NCBI RefSeq assembly: GCF_000819785.1
Contig: NZ_CDBK01000004.1
Coordinates: forward strand, 1,264-54,998
Length of the DNA stretch: 53,735 nucleotides
Direction of reading: 5' to 3'
DNA from: Aeromonas caviae
GTDB lineage: Bacteria; Pseudomonadota; Gammaproteobacteria; Enterobacterales; Aeromonadaceae
Shown: positions 42,754-51,965 of the stretch, one piece after another
Numbering within the stretch: position 1 is the stretch's first letter
Layout of the letters: the number at the start of each line of letters is the position of its first letter
The notes under the pieces: model-generated
The model's input: only the letters and a program-made list of their open reading frames with translations
What the model was told of the DNA's origin: nothing
The model's database searches: none
Translations under genes and position numbers: made by a program

Positions 42754-44169
42754 ATGAAAGTCAAAACCCGTTTTGCTCCCAGCCCGACCGGCTTTTTGCA
42801 TGTCGGCGGTGCCCGTACCGCACTCTATTCCTGGTTGTTTGCAAAGAACCAGGGCGGTGAGTTTGTGCTGCGTATCGAGGATACCGATCTGGAACGTTCC
42901 ACTCAGGAGGCCATCGACGCCATCATTGAGGGCATGGAATGGCTGGAGCTGAACTGGGATGAGGGCCCCTACTACCAGACCAAGCGCTTCGATCGCTACA
43001 ACGGCCTCATCGACGAGATGCTGGCTGACGGCCGCGCCTACAAGTGCTACTGCTCCAAGGAGCGGCTGGAAGCGCTGCGTGAAGGCCAGATGGCCAACGG
43101 CGAGAAGCCCCGCTATGACGGCAAGTGCCGGGATGGCGCCCACGATCACCCGGCCGATGCGCCGCACGTGATCCGCTTCCGCAACCCGACCGAAGGCTCC
43201 GTGGTGTTCGATGACCACGTCCGTGGCCGCATCGAGTTCGCCAACACCGAGCTGGACGATCTGATCATCCGCCGTACCGACGGCGCGCCGACCTACAACT
43301 TCTGCGTGGTGGTCGATGACTGGGATATGGAGATCACCCACGTGGTGCGTGGGGAAGACCACATCAACAACACCCCGCGCCAGATCAACATCTACAAGGC
43401 GCTGAACGCGCCAGTACCGGAATTTGCCCACGTCTCCATGATCCTGGGTGACGACGGTGCCAAGCTCTCCAAGCGCCACGGTGCCGTCTCCGTGATGCAG
43501 TACCGCGACGACGGCTACCTGCCGGAAGCGCTGCTGAACTATCTGGTGCGTCTGGGCTGGTCCCACGGCGATCAGGAGATCTTCAGCCTGGAAGAGATGA
43601 TCAAGCTGTTCAGCCTGGATGCCATCTCCAAGTCTGCCTCTGCCTTCAACACCGACAAGCTGCTGTGGCTGAACAACCACTATATGCGCAGCCTGGATCC
43701 GGCTTATGTTGCCAAGCATCTGGCATGGCACATGGAAAACCAGAAGATCGACACCAGCAATGGCCCGGCGCTGGCCGACGTGGTCACCCTGCTGGCCGAG
43801 CGCTGCAACACCCTGGTGGAGGTGGCTGCCCAGAGCCGCTACCTGTTCGAAGAGTACGAGGCCATTGACGAAGCCGCTGCCAAGAAGCACCTGCGCGGCG
43901 TGGCTGCCGAGCCGCTGGCGCTGGCCAAAACCAAGCTGGCTGCACTGGATAGCTGGACTACCGAAGCGCTGCACGAGCTGATTGAAGCGACCGCCGCCGA
44001 GCTGGGTCAGGGCATGGGCAAGGTTGGTATGCCGCTGCGTGTGGCCGTCACCGGTCTGGGTCAATCCCCTGCCATCGACGCCGTGATGGCGCTGGTCGGA
44101 AAAGAGCGTGTACTGGCCCGCATCGACCGCGCCCTGGCTTATATCGAAGCGCGCATGGCCGCCGAGTAA
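42754..44169 (+). CDS. gltX: Glutamate--tRNA ligase
   Basis: 471-aa class I aminoacyl-tRNA synthetase that charges tRNA-Glu. It has the HIGH-type motif as [14 protein letters not shown] near 9-22 and KMSKS-type KLSKRHG near 238. The zinc-type insert has [14 protein letters not shown] and CRDGAH, as in E. coli GltX. The C-terminal anticodon-binding helices end in [12 protein letters not shown]. The last 49 codons are repeated three more times directly downstream, each repeat ending in TAA in the same frame, and the terminator lies beyond them, so the mRNA should carry the repeats as its 3' UTR. Confidence 0.97.
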   Translation: MKVKTRFAPSPTGFLHVGGARTALYSWLFAKNQGGEFVLRIEDTDLERSTQEAIDAIIEGMEWLELNWDEGPYYQTKRFDRYNGLIDEMLADGRAYKCYCSKERLEALREGQMANGEKPRYDGKCRDGAHDHPADAPHVIRFRNPTEGSVVFDDHVRGRIEFANTELDDLIIRRTDGAPTYNFCVVVDDWDMEITHVVRGEDHINNTPRQINIYKALNAPVPEFAHVSMILGDDGAKLSKRHGAVSVMQYRDDGYLPEALLNYLVRLGWSHGDQEIFSLEEMIKLFSLDAISKSASAFNTDKLLWLNNHYMRSLDPAYVAKHLAWHMENQKIDTSNGPALADVVTLLAERCNTLVEVAAQSRYLFEEYEAIDEAAAKKHLRGVAAEPLALAKTKLAALDSWTTEALHELIEATAAELGQGMGKVGMPLRVAVTGLGQSPAIDAVMALVGKERVLARIDRALAYIEARMAAE

Positions 44170-44610
44170 GCTTGCCGTCGCACATTGCCGTCACCGGTCT
44201 GGGGTAATCTTTCCCCTGCCATCGATGCCGTGATGGCGCTGGTCGGCAAGGAGCGGGTCCTCGCCCGTATCGACCGCGCTTTGGCGTATATCGAAGCGCG
44301 CATGGCCGCCGAGTAAGCTAGCCGTCGCACATTGCCGTCACCGGTCTGGGGTAGTCTTTCTCCTGCCATCGACGCCGTGATGGCGCTGGTGGGCAAGGAG
44401 CGGGTCCTCGCCCGCATCGATCGCGCTTTGGCGTATATCGAAGCGCGCATGGCCGCCGAGTAAGCTTGCCGCCGCACATTGCCGTCACCGGTCTGGGGTC
44501 ATCTTTCCCCTGCCATCGATGCCGTGATGGCGCTGGTGGGCAAGGAGCGGGTCCTCGCCCGTATCGATCGCGCCCTGGCGTATATCGAAGCGCGCATGGC
44601 CGCTGAGTAA
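44023..44610 (+). repeat. 147-bp tandem repeat: gltX 3' end plus three echoes
   Basis: Four units at an exact 147-bp period (44023-44169, 44170-44316, 44317-44463, 44464-44610). The first is the coding end of gltX; each later unit ends at TAA in the gltX frame. The echoes carry a 4-base insertion near codon 12 relative to gltX, after which all encode [20 protein letters not shown] and [13 protein letters not shown]. The many differences in that part are at silent codon positions. Confidence 0.95.
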
Positions 44611-44626
44611 ACATCGGCCATGGCAT

Positions 44627-44654
44627 GAAAAGGGCCCCCTGACGGGGCCCTTCG
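44627..44654 (+). terminator. Terminator after the gltX repeat array
   Basis: AAGGGCCCC (44630-44638) and GGGGCCCTT (44644-44652) form a GC-rich stem, followed by CGTATTTT. Confidence 0.8.
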
Positions 44655-44771
44655 TATTTTGGCCTCAAGCGGATTTGCGACGTAAAACAGCGACATAGCG
44701 ATGAGGTTGGCGGTAAAAACAGCTAACTGCCTGAATTTTGACTAAACGCTCCAGTGGGCGAGAATTTTGGG

Positions 44772-44800
44772 TTGACAGCAAAGCGGGTGATGCCTATCAT
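44772..44800 (+). promoter_or_regulatory. Promoter of the tRNA-Ala array
   Basis: TTGACA (44772-44777), a 17-base spacer, TATCAT (44795-44800) and a GCGCC discriminator typical of stringently controlled stable-RNA genes. Confidence 0.85.
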
Positions 44801-44845
44801 GCGCCTCCGTTGCCAGAGATAACTTTGGTAGCGCCGAGGTGAGTT

Positions 44846-44921
<76 letters not shown>

Positions 44922-44949
44922 AATTCTCCTCGAACAATCTGGAATCCAA

Positions 44950-45025
<76 letters not shown>

Positions 45026-45088
45026 GGTTCCCGATTGACATGAAGTACCCAGGGCAGTGCGGTGTGTATCACCCAGGCCGACCTTTGT

Positions 45089-45164
<76 letters not shown>

Positions 45165-45212
45165 TTATTGAGGATGAATGGCCGCCAGAACCATTCATTG
45201 AGTACCGAATTT

Positions 45213-45288
<76 letters not shown>

Positions 45289-45322
45289 AATTCAGAGTGA
45301 TTCAGCGTCACTCACACACATC

Positions 45323-45398
<76 letters not shown>

Positions 45399-45417
45399 TC
45401 TTTCGCAAGAAAGCACC

Positions 45418-45446
45418 AAGGCCACCGCATCGCGGTGGCCTTTTTG
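45418..45446 (+). terminator. Terminator of the tRNA-Ala array
   Basis: AAGGCCACCGC, loop ATC, GCGGTGGCC, then TTTTTG. Confidence 0.93.
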
Positions 45447-45468
45447 TTTGCCTGTCATTTGGATTTCC

Positions 45469-45958
45469 CATGATCTCGCCCTTTGCATTTGTCTGGCAAA
45501 TGGCGCTTCACCCTGTCCGCGAGGGCATCAGCGGCTCTGGCCGCCGCTGACGGGGGTGAGGGTGGAGATTGGCGCCGATGCCGCCATGGCCACGGCGCGG
45601 GCTGCACGATGCCATCCTCTGCCGTGTGGCGGTTGGTTCGTTCGGCAGCCTGTGATGGTGCTTCACCCTGTCCGCGAGGGCATCAGCGGCCCTGGCCGCC
45701 GCTGACGGGAGTGAGGGTGGGGATTGGCGCCGATGCCGCCATGGCCATGACGCGGGCTGCGCGGTGCCATCCTCTGCCGCGTGGCGGTTGGCTCGTTCGG
45801 CAGCCTGCGGGATATGCTATCCGGCCCCTGGTGTCAGCACCGGGTTTCCCCGTCGGCAGGGTGCCAGCCCCCTGGGAAAGGGGTGAGGCGGGGCAACAGG
45901 GCATTTATTCATCCCATGATGTGGCCTTTTACATTTGTTTTTCAAATGGCCTTGGCAC
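45469..45958. other. Gene-free stretch with a repeated border motif
   Basis: Besides the tandem repeat, the segment starting CCCATGATCTCGCCC at 45469 recurs in diverged form as CCCATGATGTGGCC at 45914, each followed by an ATTTGT...CAAATGGC element. The pair brackets the 155-bp repeats. No gene is recognised. Confidence 0.5.
45505..45808. repeat. 155-bp tandem repeat, two copies
   Basis: Units 45505-45659 and 45660-45808 are nearly identical: each starts GCTTCACCCTGTCCGCGAGG, contains GATTGGCGCCGATGCCGCC and ends TCGTTCGGCAGCCTG. They differ at scattered single bases and contain no credible gene. No other function is apparent. Confidence 0.88.
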
Positions 45959-45988
45959 AAAAAAAGCCCGCGATCATCGCGGGCTTTG
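45959..45988 (-). terminator. Terminator of the ExeM-like nuclease gene
   Basis: Leftward AAAGCCCGCGATGATCGCGGGC ends in a run of seven T; the stem is AAGCCCGCGAT/ATCGCGGGCTT. Confidence 0.92.
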
Positions 45989-46013
45989 CACCTGGCATCG
46001 AGGATGCCGCGTC

Positions 46014-48155
46014 TTAGCGACGACGCCGCCAGGCGAGCGGCAACAGGGCCAGCAGCAGGGCGCCCATGGCGCCGCCACCCCCCTTGCTCGCTTCCTTGAG
46101 CTTGAGGTCGACGATGACGGGGTCGTGGTCCGAGGCGCTGAAGGGGTTGTCCGACTTGATGAGATCGCCGGTGTAGGCGCTGCCATATTCGAACAGGTTG
46201 CTCTCGAACGAGTTGATGTGCCAGTCGGCCACCGCCACCACCTTGTCTGCCAGCGCCGGGTTGGCGAGGGCGTAATCCAGGGTGCCGAGCTCGGCCTCGT
46301 AGCTGTAGGAGATGGCCTTCTCCTGGTTGAACTTGACGTTCAGATCCACCAGGCCGTAGCCCTTGGCCACCGTCTGGCCCATCTGCTCATAGGGCTTGTC
46401 GCCGATGTAGGTGTGGGAGGCGGAGCGGATCTGGCGCTCCCCCGCGACCGGCGCATAGTCGGTCAGCACCCGGATGGGATCCTCCTTGGCGTAGGAGTTG
46501 AAGTCCCCCACCAGCAGCACCTGCCCCGGCATCTTGCTCACCGCCTCCCCCAGCACCTTGGCGGCGCTCACCCGAAACTCGGTGCACTTGCCCTGCAGAT
46601 CCGCAGGCTCCGTCTTGCCATCCCCGTTCTCATAGCAGCCCGACCCCTTGGACTTGAGGTGGTTGACCACCAGGGTCAGGGGGGCGTCGCTGCCCGCCAC
46701 AGTGAAGCGCTGGACCAGGGAGTCCCGCTGACCGGCGCTCTTGGTGACGCCGCCCGTGGTGTAGCGCTGCTGGGGCAGGGGGATGACGTCGGCATCCCCG
46801 CTCGGGGTGAGCAGGGCGGGGCGGTAGATCATGGCCACCATGATGGCGTCGCCGCCAAAGAAGCGATCCTCCGTGAGCAGGGCCTTGGGCAGGGTGACGA
46901 AGGCGTAGTGCTTGCTCGCCTCCTTCTGCCTGGCGTTGAGGCTCTCCACCAGATCGTGGAGGGCGGCGTGCTCGTCAAAGCCGTTGTTCTCCATCTCCAT
47001 CAGGCCGAGCAGGTCGGCGTCCATTTCGGTGATGGCGTTGACGATCTTGGCGCGCTGCAACTGGAACTCCTCCAGGCTCTTGGCGCCGCGGTTGCAGCCC
47101 TTGGCGCTGTCCGCATCCGCCTGATCCGCGCAGAGCACGTTGAGGGCACCCCCCACGCTGGAGTGGCTGGTGAAGTAGTTGAGCACGTTGAAGCTGCCGA
47201 TGCGAAGGTCAGTGCCATCCAGGCGGGCCGGGGCGCTCTGGCGGTCGTTGTCGCCGGTGCGCAGCAGATCCCCCGCGGTGATGGTCTGATCCCGGGGCAC
47301 GATCAGGCGGTACTCGTTGTAGCTGTAGCCGACCATGGCCTCCAGGTTGACCGGGGCATCGCCGATGCGCAGGTAACCCTGCTCCGGCTCCCAGGCGGGC
47401 AGCCAGGGGAGCTTGCCGTCCCCCGCCTTGACGTCCGACTCGAGGAAGACCCGGTTGCTGGCGTTGGCCTCGGCCAGCGCGACGGCCTCGGGGCTGCTTG
47501 CCACATGGAGCTGGGTCGGCTTCATCAGCGGGGCGCCGTGAGCGAGCACCAGGTTGTTGCGCCGGGCGGCATAGTCGTAGCTGAAGTTGCGGCTTATCTT
47601 GAGGGCGCTGTCGGCGTCAAGGCGTACCCGCATCCCTTCGTGACGCTCCAGGGCTCGGGCCAGGGTTTCCCCCTCCAGTACCCGCAGCGCCCTGGCGGCC
47701 GGGGCGGCGCCCTGGGCCAGGGTCGTCAGGCGCGGCGTGCTGCCGTCAAACAGGGGCTTGAGCTGGGTGTGGCCGTAATACTCCTCGACCTTGGCCTCCA
47801 GACAGACCAGGGCGCCCGGCTGGATGTCCGGGTACTTGCTGGCGAAGTTCTTGTCGTTGAGGTAGACGAAAATGCCGTCCGACGTCTCGGGGTTGCCGTC
47901 CCCCTGCACATCCAGCAGGTAGAAGCCCTTGTTGAGGCTTTCGCCCAGACCCGAGACCACCGCCTTGACCGAGACGCTCTGGGCGCTTTCGAACTGATCG
48001 TCCGGGACGAGGGGGCTCTTGTCGCCGCTGCCCTGGATGGCGGGGATGGGGGTGAGGGCACTGTCGGCCGGGCAACTGAAGCTGGCGGCGTAGAGAGACG
48101 GGGACGCGAGCGCGAGCCCCACGGCCAGCGACAGCAGGGTAGGTGTTCCTTTCAT
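46014..48155 (-). CDS. exeM: ExeM/NucH-like extracellular nuclease with GlyGly-CTERM anchor
   Basis: 713-aa secreted nuclease. Signal MKGTPTLLSLAVGLALASPSLYAA, an N-terminal OB-type domain (GFYLLDVQGDGNPETSDGIF), then an endonuclease/exonuclease/phosphatase domain with its motifs in order: RIGSFNVLNYF, LMEMENNG (Glu), VVNHLKSKG (His), LVGDFNSYAKED (Asp-x-Asn) and SDHDPVIVDL. The C-terminus GGGGAMGALLLALLPLAWRRRR has the Gly-rich, hydrophobic and Arg parts of GlyGly-CTERM signals processed by rhombosortase. Homologues degrade extracellular DNA and affect biofilms. AAAAGGAATACCC precedes the start at 48155. Confidence 0.92.
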   Translation of the reverse strand: MKGTPTLLSLAVGLALASPSLYAASFSCPADSALTPIPAIQGSGDKSPLVPDDQFESAQSVSVKAVVSGLGESLNKGFYLLDVQGDGNPETSDGIFVYLNDKNFASKYPDIQPGALVCLEAKVEEYYGHTQLKPLFDGSTPRLTTLAQGAAPAARALRVLEGETLARALERHEGMRVRLDADSALKISRNFSYDYAARRNNLVLAHGAPLMKPTQLHVASSPEAVALAEANASNRVFLESDVKAGDGKLPWLPAWEPEQGYLRIGDAPVNLEAMVGYSYNEYRLIVPRDQTITAGDLLRTGDNDRQSAPARLDGTDLRIGSFNVLNYFTSHSSVGGALNVLCADQADADSAKGCNRGAKSLEEFQLQRAKIVNAITEMDADLLGLMEMENNGFDEHAALHDLVESLNARQKEASKHYAFVTLPKALLTEDRFFGGDAIMVAMIYRPALLTPSGDADVIPLPQQRYTTGGVTKSAGQRDSLVQRFTVAGSDAPLTLVVNHLKSKGSGCYENGDGKTEPADLQGKCTEFRVSAAKVLGEAVSKMPGQVLLVGDFNSYAKEDPIRVLTDYAPVAGERQIRSASHTYIGDKPYEQMGQTVAKGYGLVDLNVKFNQEKAISYSYEAELGTLDYALANPALADKVVAVADWHINSFESNLFEYGSAYTGDLIKSDNPFSASDHDPVIVDLKLKEASKGGGGAMGALLLALLPLAWRRRR

Positions 48156-48398
48156 GGGTATTCCTTTTTTATTTTTGCCAGTGTTTCCATAGCCTTGGCA
48201 TCGTGGCCAAGGGCGCGCATTGTCACATTTCTGGCAGCTCTGACCAGTGAACCAACGCACATTATGAGGAGACAAAGGAGCCCATTTGCCATTTTTTGAC
48301 GTGGCTAACAGTTTGATATTGATGATCTATTTGTCATCAGGTGGGAGCGAAAAGTGTGAGGCGGCCAGCATTCACATATTTTCCTTCGAGAATAAAGA

Positions 48399-48427
48399 TT
48401 GAGCAGTGGTCACTTGCTTCCTATACT
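48399..48427 (+). promoter_or_regulatory. Promoter of the chitinase gene
   Basis: TTGAGC (48399-48404), a 17-base spacer and TATACT (48422-48427), placed so that transcription starts at the 5' edge of the riboswitch. Confidence 0.7.
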
Positions 48428-48435
48428 CGAGCCGT

Positions 48436-48540
48436 TCCTCACGGAACCCAGGCAAAGGGCAAACCGGCAGTGATGCCGGGACGCAAAGCCTCCGATCTGT
48501 CCCATCCGGGCCAGACAGCGGGGTTACCCAGGGTGACTTG
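48436..48540 (+). ncRNA. Cyclic-di-GMP-I (GEMM-I) riboswitch
   Basis: The core matches the class I aptamer: GGGCAAACC (tetraloop side of P2), GGCAGTGATGCC (P2 hairpin here), GGGACGCAAAGCCTCCG (hallmark, with the ligand-stacking A), a P3 stem, then AGCGGGGTTACC (tetraloop receptor and closing strand). TCAC and GTGA at the ends can close P1. The chitinase ATG is about 100 nt downstream. No terminator is obvious in between, so the mode of control is unclear. In Vibrio and Aeromonas, such riboswitches are known near chitin-related genes. Confidence 0.95.
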
Positions 48541-48643
48541 AGGGTTTGTGGCCCGTCCATGGCCTGTTGTCGCTCCCTTGTTCCCTGTTGCGATTGCGCT
48601 TTTCCCGGTATTGAAGCCAAGACAAAACAAGGAAGATAACAAT

Positions 48644-51600
48644 ATGCAACAGATCTTGAGGCCCAGCAGGCTTGCCATGCTGGTCGCCCTTGCGGCCGTC
48701 CCTGCCTGGGCGCAGGCCGCTTACCCCGCCTATCAGGCCGGCACAGCCTACAAGGCTGGCGACATCGTCAGCAACGCAGGCGCCCTCTATGAATGCAAGG
48801 AATTCCCTTACTCCGGCTGGTGCGGCGCGTCCCCCTACCACTACGCCCCCGGGGTGGGGGTGGTCTGGGCCGATGCCTGGAAGCTGTATGGTGGCGAGGT
48901 GCCGCCGCCGGCCCTGGTCGTCGCCATCGGCTCCCCCGCCGTGGGTGCCAGCGTCAGCGAGGGGGCCAGTGTGGCCCTGGCGGTGACGCTGAGCGGCCCG
49001 GTCACGGCGCTCGCCCGGGTGGAATACCTCATCGACGGCGCTCTGGTCGCCACCGCCACGGCTTCTCCCTGGAGTGCCAGCTGGTCTGCCGCCGGTGCGG
49101 GCAATCACGCCCTCAAGGCCCGGGCGCTGGATAAAGACGGCAAGGTGCTGAGCGAGGCGGATTCGAGCTTCAAGGTCGCCGCCGTGGTGGCGCCGGAGGC
49201 GCCCAGGGTGAGCATCGCAAGCCCGGCCGCCGGTGCCAGGGTGACCCTGGGCCGCGCCCTCACCGTGAGCGGCAATGTCACCGACGCCAATGACGACGTC
49301 GCCAAGGTCGAGCTCTTCGTGAATGGCCAGAAGGTGGGCGAGGACACCAGCGCCCCCTGGCAGCTGAGCTGGACGCCCCAGAACAAGGGGCTGACCGGCC
49401 TCAAGCTGGTGGCGACCGACAAGACCAACCGCTCTGGCGAGTCGGCCCAGGTGGACGTGCAGGTGGAAGAGGCGGCGCTGCCCCCCACCGGCGGCAACCT
49501 CTCCTGCGACGTGCGCCAGATCTACCGCGCTGACGGCAGCGAGTGCATGGGGGATGACCACGGCCGCCGCGTCATCGGGTATTTCACCTCCTGGCGCACC
49601 GGCAAGAACGGCCTGCCCGCCTACCTGGTGAGCGACATTCCCTGGGACAAGATCACCCACATCAACTACGCCTTCGCGGCGGTGGACGAGCAGAGTCACA
49701 CCATCAAGGTGGATGACGCCGCCACCAAGCTGACCTGGAACGGGGTGCCGGGCGCCGAGATGGATCCGGAGTTTGCCTATCAGGGTCACTTCAACCTGCT
49801 GTCGAAGTACAAGAAGCAGTACCCGGACGTGAAGACCCTCATCTCCGTCGGGGGCTGGGCCGATACCCGCGGCTTCTACGCCGCCACCACCAAGGGCGAC
49901 TGCTCGGTCAACACCGCCGGCATCAACGCCTTTGCCGACTCGGCGGTGGGCTTCATCCGCCAGTACGGCTTCGATGGGGTGGATATCGACTACGAGTACC
50001 CCACCTCCATGAAGGATGCGGGCAACCCCAACGATTTCCCGCTCTCCAACCAGTGTCGCGGCAAGCTCTTTGCGAACTATGAAGTGCTGATGAAGACCCT
50101 GCGCAACAAGCTCGACAGCGCCGGCACCGAGGACGGTCGCAAGTACATGCTGACCATCGCCTCGCCGGCCTCGGCCTACCTGCTGCGCGGCATGGAGAAC
50201 TTCCAGGTCACCCAGTACCTCGACTACGTCAACCTGATGACCTATGACTTCCACGGTGCCTGGAACCACTTCGTCGGTCACAACGCCGCCCTGTTCGACA
50301 ACAAGGCGGATCCCGAGTTGTCCCAGTGGGGTGTCTACACCCAGGCCCAGTTTGGCGGCATCGGCTATCTCAACTCCGCCTGGGCGGCCCACTACTTCCG
50401 TGGTGCCCTGGCGGCGGGCAAGATCAACATAGGGGTGCCCTATTACACCCGTGGCTGGCAGGGGGTCACCGGTGGCACCCACGGTCTGGGTGGCAAGGCG
50501 GCGCTGCCGAGCCAGAGCGATTGCCAGCCGGGCACCGGTGGCAGCACCATTCCGTGCGGCAACGGGGCGGTGGGCATCGACAACATCTGGCATGACCTTG
50601 ACAAGAACGGCAAGGAGATTGGCGGTGGCGCCGTGCCCATGTGGCATGCCAAGAACCTGGAGCATGCGGCCAGCCTCGGCATCACCACCCTGCCGAGCTA
50701 CGGCCAGGCCTGGGGTCTGGATCCCAACAACCCGGCCCACGTGATGCAAGGCCAGTATGTGCGTTACTACGACGACAAGGCCCATGCGCCCTGGCTCTGG
50801 AACGAGCAGAAGAAGGTGTTCCTCTCCACCGAAGATGAAGAGTCCATGGGTCACAAGCTCGACTACATCGTCAAGCGGGGCCTGGGGGGCGTCATGTTCT
50901 GGGAGATGGCGGGGGACTATGACTTCGACGCAGCGAAGAACGAGTACGTGATGGGCAGCACCCTCACCAGCCTCGCCTACGAGAAGTTCAGCAAGGCCGA
51001 CAAGGCGGCCCTGAAGCAGAATGATCTGCCGGCTCCGGCTGCCCAGCTCGACATCGGCGTGAGCCTCTCCGGATTCAAGGAAGGGGACTCCAACTACCCG
51101 ATCAACCCGACCCTCAAGCTCACCAACAAGTCGACCCAGACCATTCCGGGCGGTACCCGCATCGAGTTCCTGGTCCCCACCTCCACCTCAGACACCATCA
51201 CCGACCAGAGCGGCATGGGGCTGAAAGTGGTGGAGAGCGGTGGCAACCAGAACTCGGACGGCATCGCCAATGAGAAGGACTTCCACAAGGTGGCTCTGAC
51301 GCTGCCGGCCTGGAAAGCCTGGACGCCGGGCACCGACGTGGAAGTGGCCATGACCTACTACCTGCCGGCTGCTGGCGTGCCGAGTGGCATGCGCCTGATT
51401 GCCGGCAGTCAGACCATAGGCCTGAAGTCCGACTTCCCGGCCCTGGCCGAGGCGGTGCTGGGCAGCAGTGGCGGTGGTGACGGCGGCAGCGGTGGCACCA
51501 CCTGTGCCAGCCAGAACGTCAACCCGGCGGACTACAATGCCTATCCGACCTGGCCGCGCGGGGATCACGCCAATGGCAACGACCGCATGACCAACGGCAA

Positions 51601-51682
51601 GGCGGTGTGGCAGGCCAACTGGTGGACCAGCAGCGAGCCCAAGGCGGGCGATGGCAGCTGGAAGCTGGTGTGCAGCTACTGA
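48644..51682 (+). CDS. Secreted modular GH18 chitinase
   Basis: 1012-aa chitinase. A signal ending AWAQA is followed by an N-terminal CBM5/12 (YPAYQAGTAYKAGDIVSNAG, about 27-85), two Ig-like modules (about 90-180 and 183-280), a GH18 barrel (about 310-740) with substrate strand LISVGGWAD and catalytic FDGVDIDYEYP (DxxDxDxE), a chitinase C-type domain (about 800-940), a Gly/Ser linker, and a second CBM5/12 ending WWTSSEPKAGDGSWKLVCSY. The protein should hydrolyse crystalline chitin outside the cell. AAGGAAGATAACAAT precedes the ATG. Expression is probably set by cyclic-di-GMP through the riboswitch. The final 18 codons are partly repeated after the stop. Confidence 0.96.
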   Translation: MQQILRPSRLAMLVALAAVPAWAQAAYPAYQAGTAYKAGDIVSNAGALYECKEFPYSGWCGASPYHYAPGVGVVWADAWKLYGGEVPPPALVVAIGSPAVGASVSEGASVALAVTLSGPVTALARVEYLIDGALVATATASPWSASWSAAGAGNHALKARALDKDGKVLSEADSSFKVAAVVAPEAPRVSIASPAAGARVTLGRALTVSGNVTDANDDVAKVELFVNGQKVGEDTSAPWQLSWTPQNKGLTGLKLVATDKTNRSGESAQVDVQVEEAALPPTGGNLSCDVRQIYRADGSECMGDDHGRRVIGYFTSWRTGKNGLPAYLVSDIPWDKITHINYAFAAVDEQSHTIKVDDAATKLTWNGVPGAEMDPEFAYQGHFNLLSKYKKQYPDVKTLISVGGWADTRGFYAATTKGDCSVNTAGINAFADSAVGFIRQYGFDGVDIDYEYPTSMKDAGNPNDFPLSNQCRGKLFANYEVLMKTLRNKLDSAGTEDGRKYMLTIASPASAYLLRGMENFQVTQYLDYVNLMTYDFHGAWNHFVGHNAALFDNKADPELSQWGVYTQAQFGGIGYLNSAWAAHYFRGALAAGKINIGVPYYTRGWQGVTGGTHGLGGKAALPSQSDCQPGTGGSTIPCGNGAVGIDNIWHDLDKNGKEIGGGAVPMWHAKNLEHAASLGITTLPSYGQAWGLDPNNPAHVMQGQYVRYYDDKAHAPWLWNEQKKVFLSTEDEESMGHKLDYIVKRGLGGVMFWEMAGDYDFDAAKNEYVMGSTLTSLAYEKFSKADKAALKQNDLPAPAAQLDIGVSLSGFKEGDSNYPINPTLKLTNKSTQTIPGGTRIEFLVPTSTSDTITDQSGMGLKVVESGGNQNSDGIANEKDFHKVALTLPAWKAWTPGTDVEVAMTYYLPAAGVPSGMRLIAGSQTIGLKSDFPALAEAVLGSSGGGDGGSGGTTCASQNVNPADYNAYPTWPRGDHANGNDRMTNGKAVWQANWWTSSEPKAGDGSWKLVCSY

Positions 51683-51696
51683 GTTGTCCAGGCTGC

Positions 51697-51756
51697 TATA
51701 CCAGCAGCGAACTCAGAGTGGGCGACGGCAGCTGGAAGCTGGTGTGCAGCTACTGA
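51697..51756 (+). repeat. Echo of the chitinase 3' end
   Basis: Encodes YTSSELRVGDGSWKLVCSY plus stop, against WTSSEPKAGDGSWKLVCSY at the chitinase C-terminus. The stop codons are 74 bp apart, so the echo is out of frame with the gene. GATGG in the gene reads GACGG here; the last part is otherwise identical. Confidence 0.9.
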
Positions 51757-51818
51757 TGACCGTTTGAGCGGCAGGCCGGCACTTTGCATGGCCTGTTTTC
51801 TCGCAACGCAACGACCCA

Positions 51819-51847
51819 ATCCGGAGCCCAGGCTCCGGATTTTTTTG
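51819..51847 (+). terminator. Terminator of the chitinase gene
   Basis: AATCCGGAGCC, loop CA, GGCTCCGGATT and a run of T, about 135 bp after the stop codon and beyond the echo. Confidence 0.92.
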
Positions 51848-51892
51848 TGCCTTGTATCAGGAGAAGGGGGGGAAAGGGCAGGGGCGGTGCCA

Positions 51893-51918
51893 TAAAAAAG
51901 ACCGCTCCGAAGAGCGGC
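51893..51918 (-). terminator. Terminator of the TPR/TonB operon
   Basis: Leftward CCGCTC, loop TTCG, GAGCGG, then TCTTTTTT. Confidence 0.85.
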
Positions 51919-51965
51919 CAATTGCCACCAAGGCAATCTGCGGGGTGACCCCCTTGTCGATGTGT

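Noticed and set aside
44139..44696. Repetitive basic open frames on the - strand across the gltX echoes
   Set aside because: They repeat every 49 residues only because the DNA repeats in a multiple of three; no ribosome site. The + strand coding history explains them, although a transcript test would settle it.
45483..48299. 938-codon open frame on the + strand opposite the ExeM-like nuclease
   Set aside because: It is the antisense shadow of a well-supported nuclease gene in high-GC DNA, with a composition rich in Gly, Val and His and no recognisable domain.
48524..50854. 776-codon frame on the - strand opposite the chitinase
   Set aside because: Antisense shadow of a clear GH18 gene; no ribosome site and no domain.
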